Positions 63,566-64,000 of a DNA stretch of 64,000 nucleotides are shown in pieces. This stretch comes from Bradyrhizobium sp. OK095. GTDB taxonomy: Bacteria > Pseudomonadota > Alphaproteobacteria > Rhizobiales > Xanthobacteraceae. Location: assembly GCF_900109945.1 (NCBI RefSeq), contig NZ_FOBX01000002.1:496001-560000 (forward strand). Direction: 5' to 3'. Position 1 is the first letter of the stretch. Each line of letters starts with the position of its first letter. A program made the position numbers and the translations under genes. Under the pieces are notes generated by a model that saw only the letters and a program-made list of their open reading frames with translations, searched no databases and was not told the origin of the DNA.

Positions 63566-64000
63566 TCAGATCGCCGGCTTATCAGGACCTTGCAGCTTGG
63601 CGTGCAGGTTGATCAGCCACATCGCCGTCGGCCGCAGGATGAAGAGGTCGGCGACGAGCGCCATCACCATCGAGAAAGCGCTGAGCCAGCCGAACAGCCG
63701 CAGTGACGGCAGATCGGAGAACACGGTGACGACGAGGCCGCAGGCCAGCACCAGCGTGGTCAGGATCAGCGCCGGGCCGACCAGCACGGTCGCGCGCTCC
63801 ACCGCGAGCGCCGAACCGACGCCCGGCTTGCTCTCCAGCCTGAGGCGATTGAGGAAGTGGATGGTGGCGCTTAAGCCCAGGCCGAACGAGACGGTCAGTG
63901 CCACGACGCTGGCGAATTGCAGCCCCTCGCCCATCGCCCAGAGCACCGTTCCCGACATCACCACCGGGAAGATGCCCGGCAGGATGCAGGCGAACATCAC
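63566..64000 (-). CDS. MMPL/RND-family exporter, C-terminal part (partial)
   Basis: Last 144 codons of a membrane transporter whose start lies beyond the window. Hydrophobic helices typical of the final MMPL bundle: FACILPGIFPVVMSG, VALTVSFGLGLSATIHFLNRL (with the conserved Gly-x-Gly and His), VGPALILTTLVLACGLVVTVF and LFGWLSAFSMVMALVADLF. Resembles the HpnN class of RND lipid exporters, but is a separate gene. Stop at 63566. Confidence 0.85.
   Translation of the reverse strand: MMFACILPGIFPVVMSGTVLWAMGEGLQFASVVALTVSFGLGLSATIHFLNRLRLESKPGVGSALAVERATVLVGPALILTTLVLACGLVVTVFSDLPSLRLFGWLSAFSMVMALVADLFILRPTAMWLINLHAKLQGPDKPAI

Overview
The window reads as a chromosomal segment of a high-GC alphaproteobacterium of the Bradyrhizobium / Rhodopseudomonas group (Nitrobacteraceae). 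This is inferred from a full hopanoid locus (hpnC-D-E-shc-G, hpnH, hpnN, hpnO), an imuA-imuB-dnaE2 mutasome under an alphaproteobacterial GTTC-N7-GTTC LexA box, ECF sigma/anti-sigma pairs and long palindromic intergenic repeats. No rRNA, tRNA or CRISPR was recognised by eye.

Layout. 0-3 kb (minus): PaoABC-like periplasmic molybdenum aldehyde dehydrogenase, with the large subunit cut by the window edge. 3.1-4.3 kb (minus): NrsF-type anti-sigma and ECF sigma factor, followed by a 20-bp perfect palindrome. 4.6-10.2 kb (plus): an exported Lys/Ala-rich protein, enoyl-CoA hydratase, TolC-type outer membrane protein, P-loop protein, Tat-exported amidohydrolase and LysE exporter. 10.2-14.6 kb (minus): CzcA/CzcB heavy-metal RND pump. 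14.7-17.4 kb: CoA-transferase, small membrane protein, SDR. 17.6-26.1 kb: DNA damage block, with imuA-imuB-dnaE2 leftward and a radical SAM DNA repair gene plus a DUF4130-UdgX fusion rightward, diverging from one LexA box. 26.2-31.8 kb: Pit phosphate transporter, M20 amidohydrolase, GMC oxidoreductase, alpha/beta hydrolase. 32.0-35.1 kb: Tat metallophosphoesterase, cupredoxin, ECF sigma, anti-sigma and a 61-aa membrane protein.

35.1-60.4 kb is the hopanoid region. HpnC, HpnD and HpnE make squalene from farnesyl diphosphate, Shc cyclises it to hopene, HpnH and HpnG build the ribosyl side chain, HpnO aminates it and HpnN moves product to the outer membrane. The locus is split. Between hpnH (plus, ends 41835) and hpnG (minus, ends 54631) lies a block of about 12.7 kb with two outer-membrane beta-barrel genes, a LuxR-type regulator, a REP-associated transposase flanked by inverted repeats, and a six-gene 2-aminoethylphosphonate uptake and breakdown operon (phnS, phnT, phnU, FAD oxidoreductase, phnX, class III aminotransferase-like gene) without phnW. 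Near-identical terminator hairpins stand at the two borders, and related non-coding repeat modules flank the omp/LuxR/transposase part, so the block looks acquired or assembled in steps. A remnant of ispH is stop-start fused to hpnH.

60.5-64 kb holds small exported proteins, an unknown protein, a SAM methyltransferase and the C-terminus of another MMPL/RND exporter. The most interesting parts are the bidirectional SOS unit with the UdgX fusion, the phosphonate cassette inside the hopanoid locus, and the ispH remnant coupled to hpnH.
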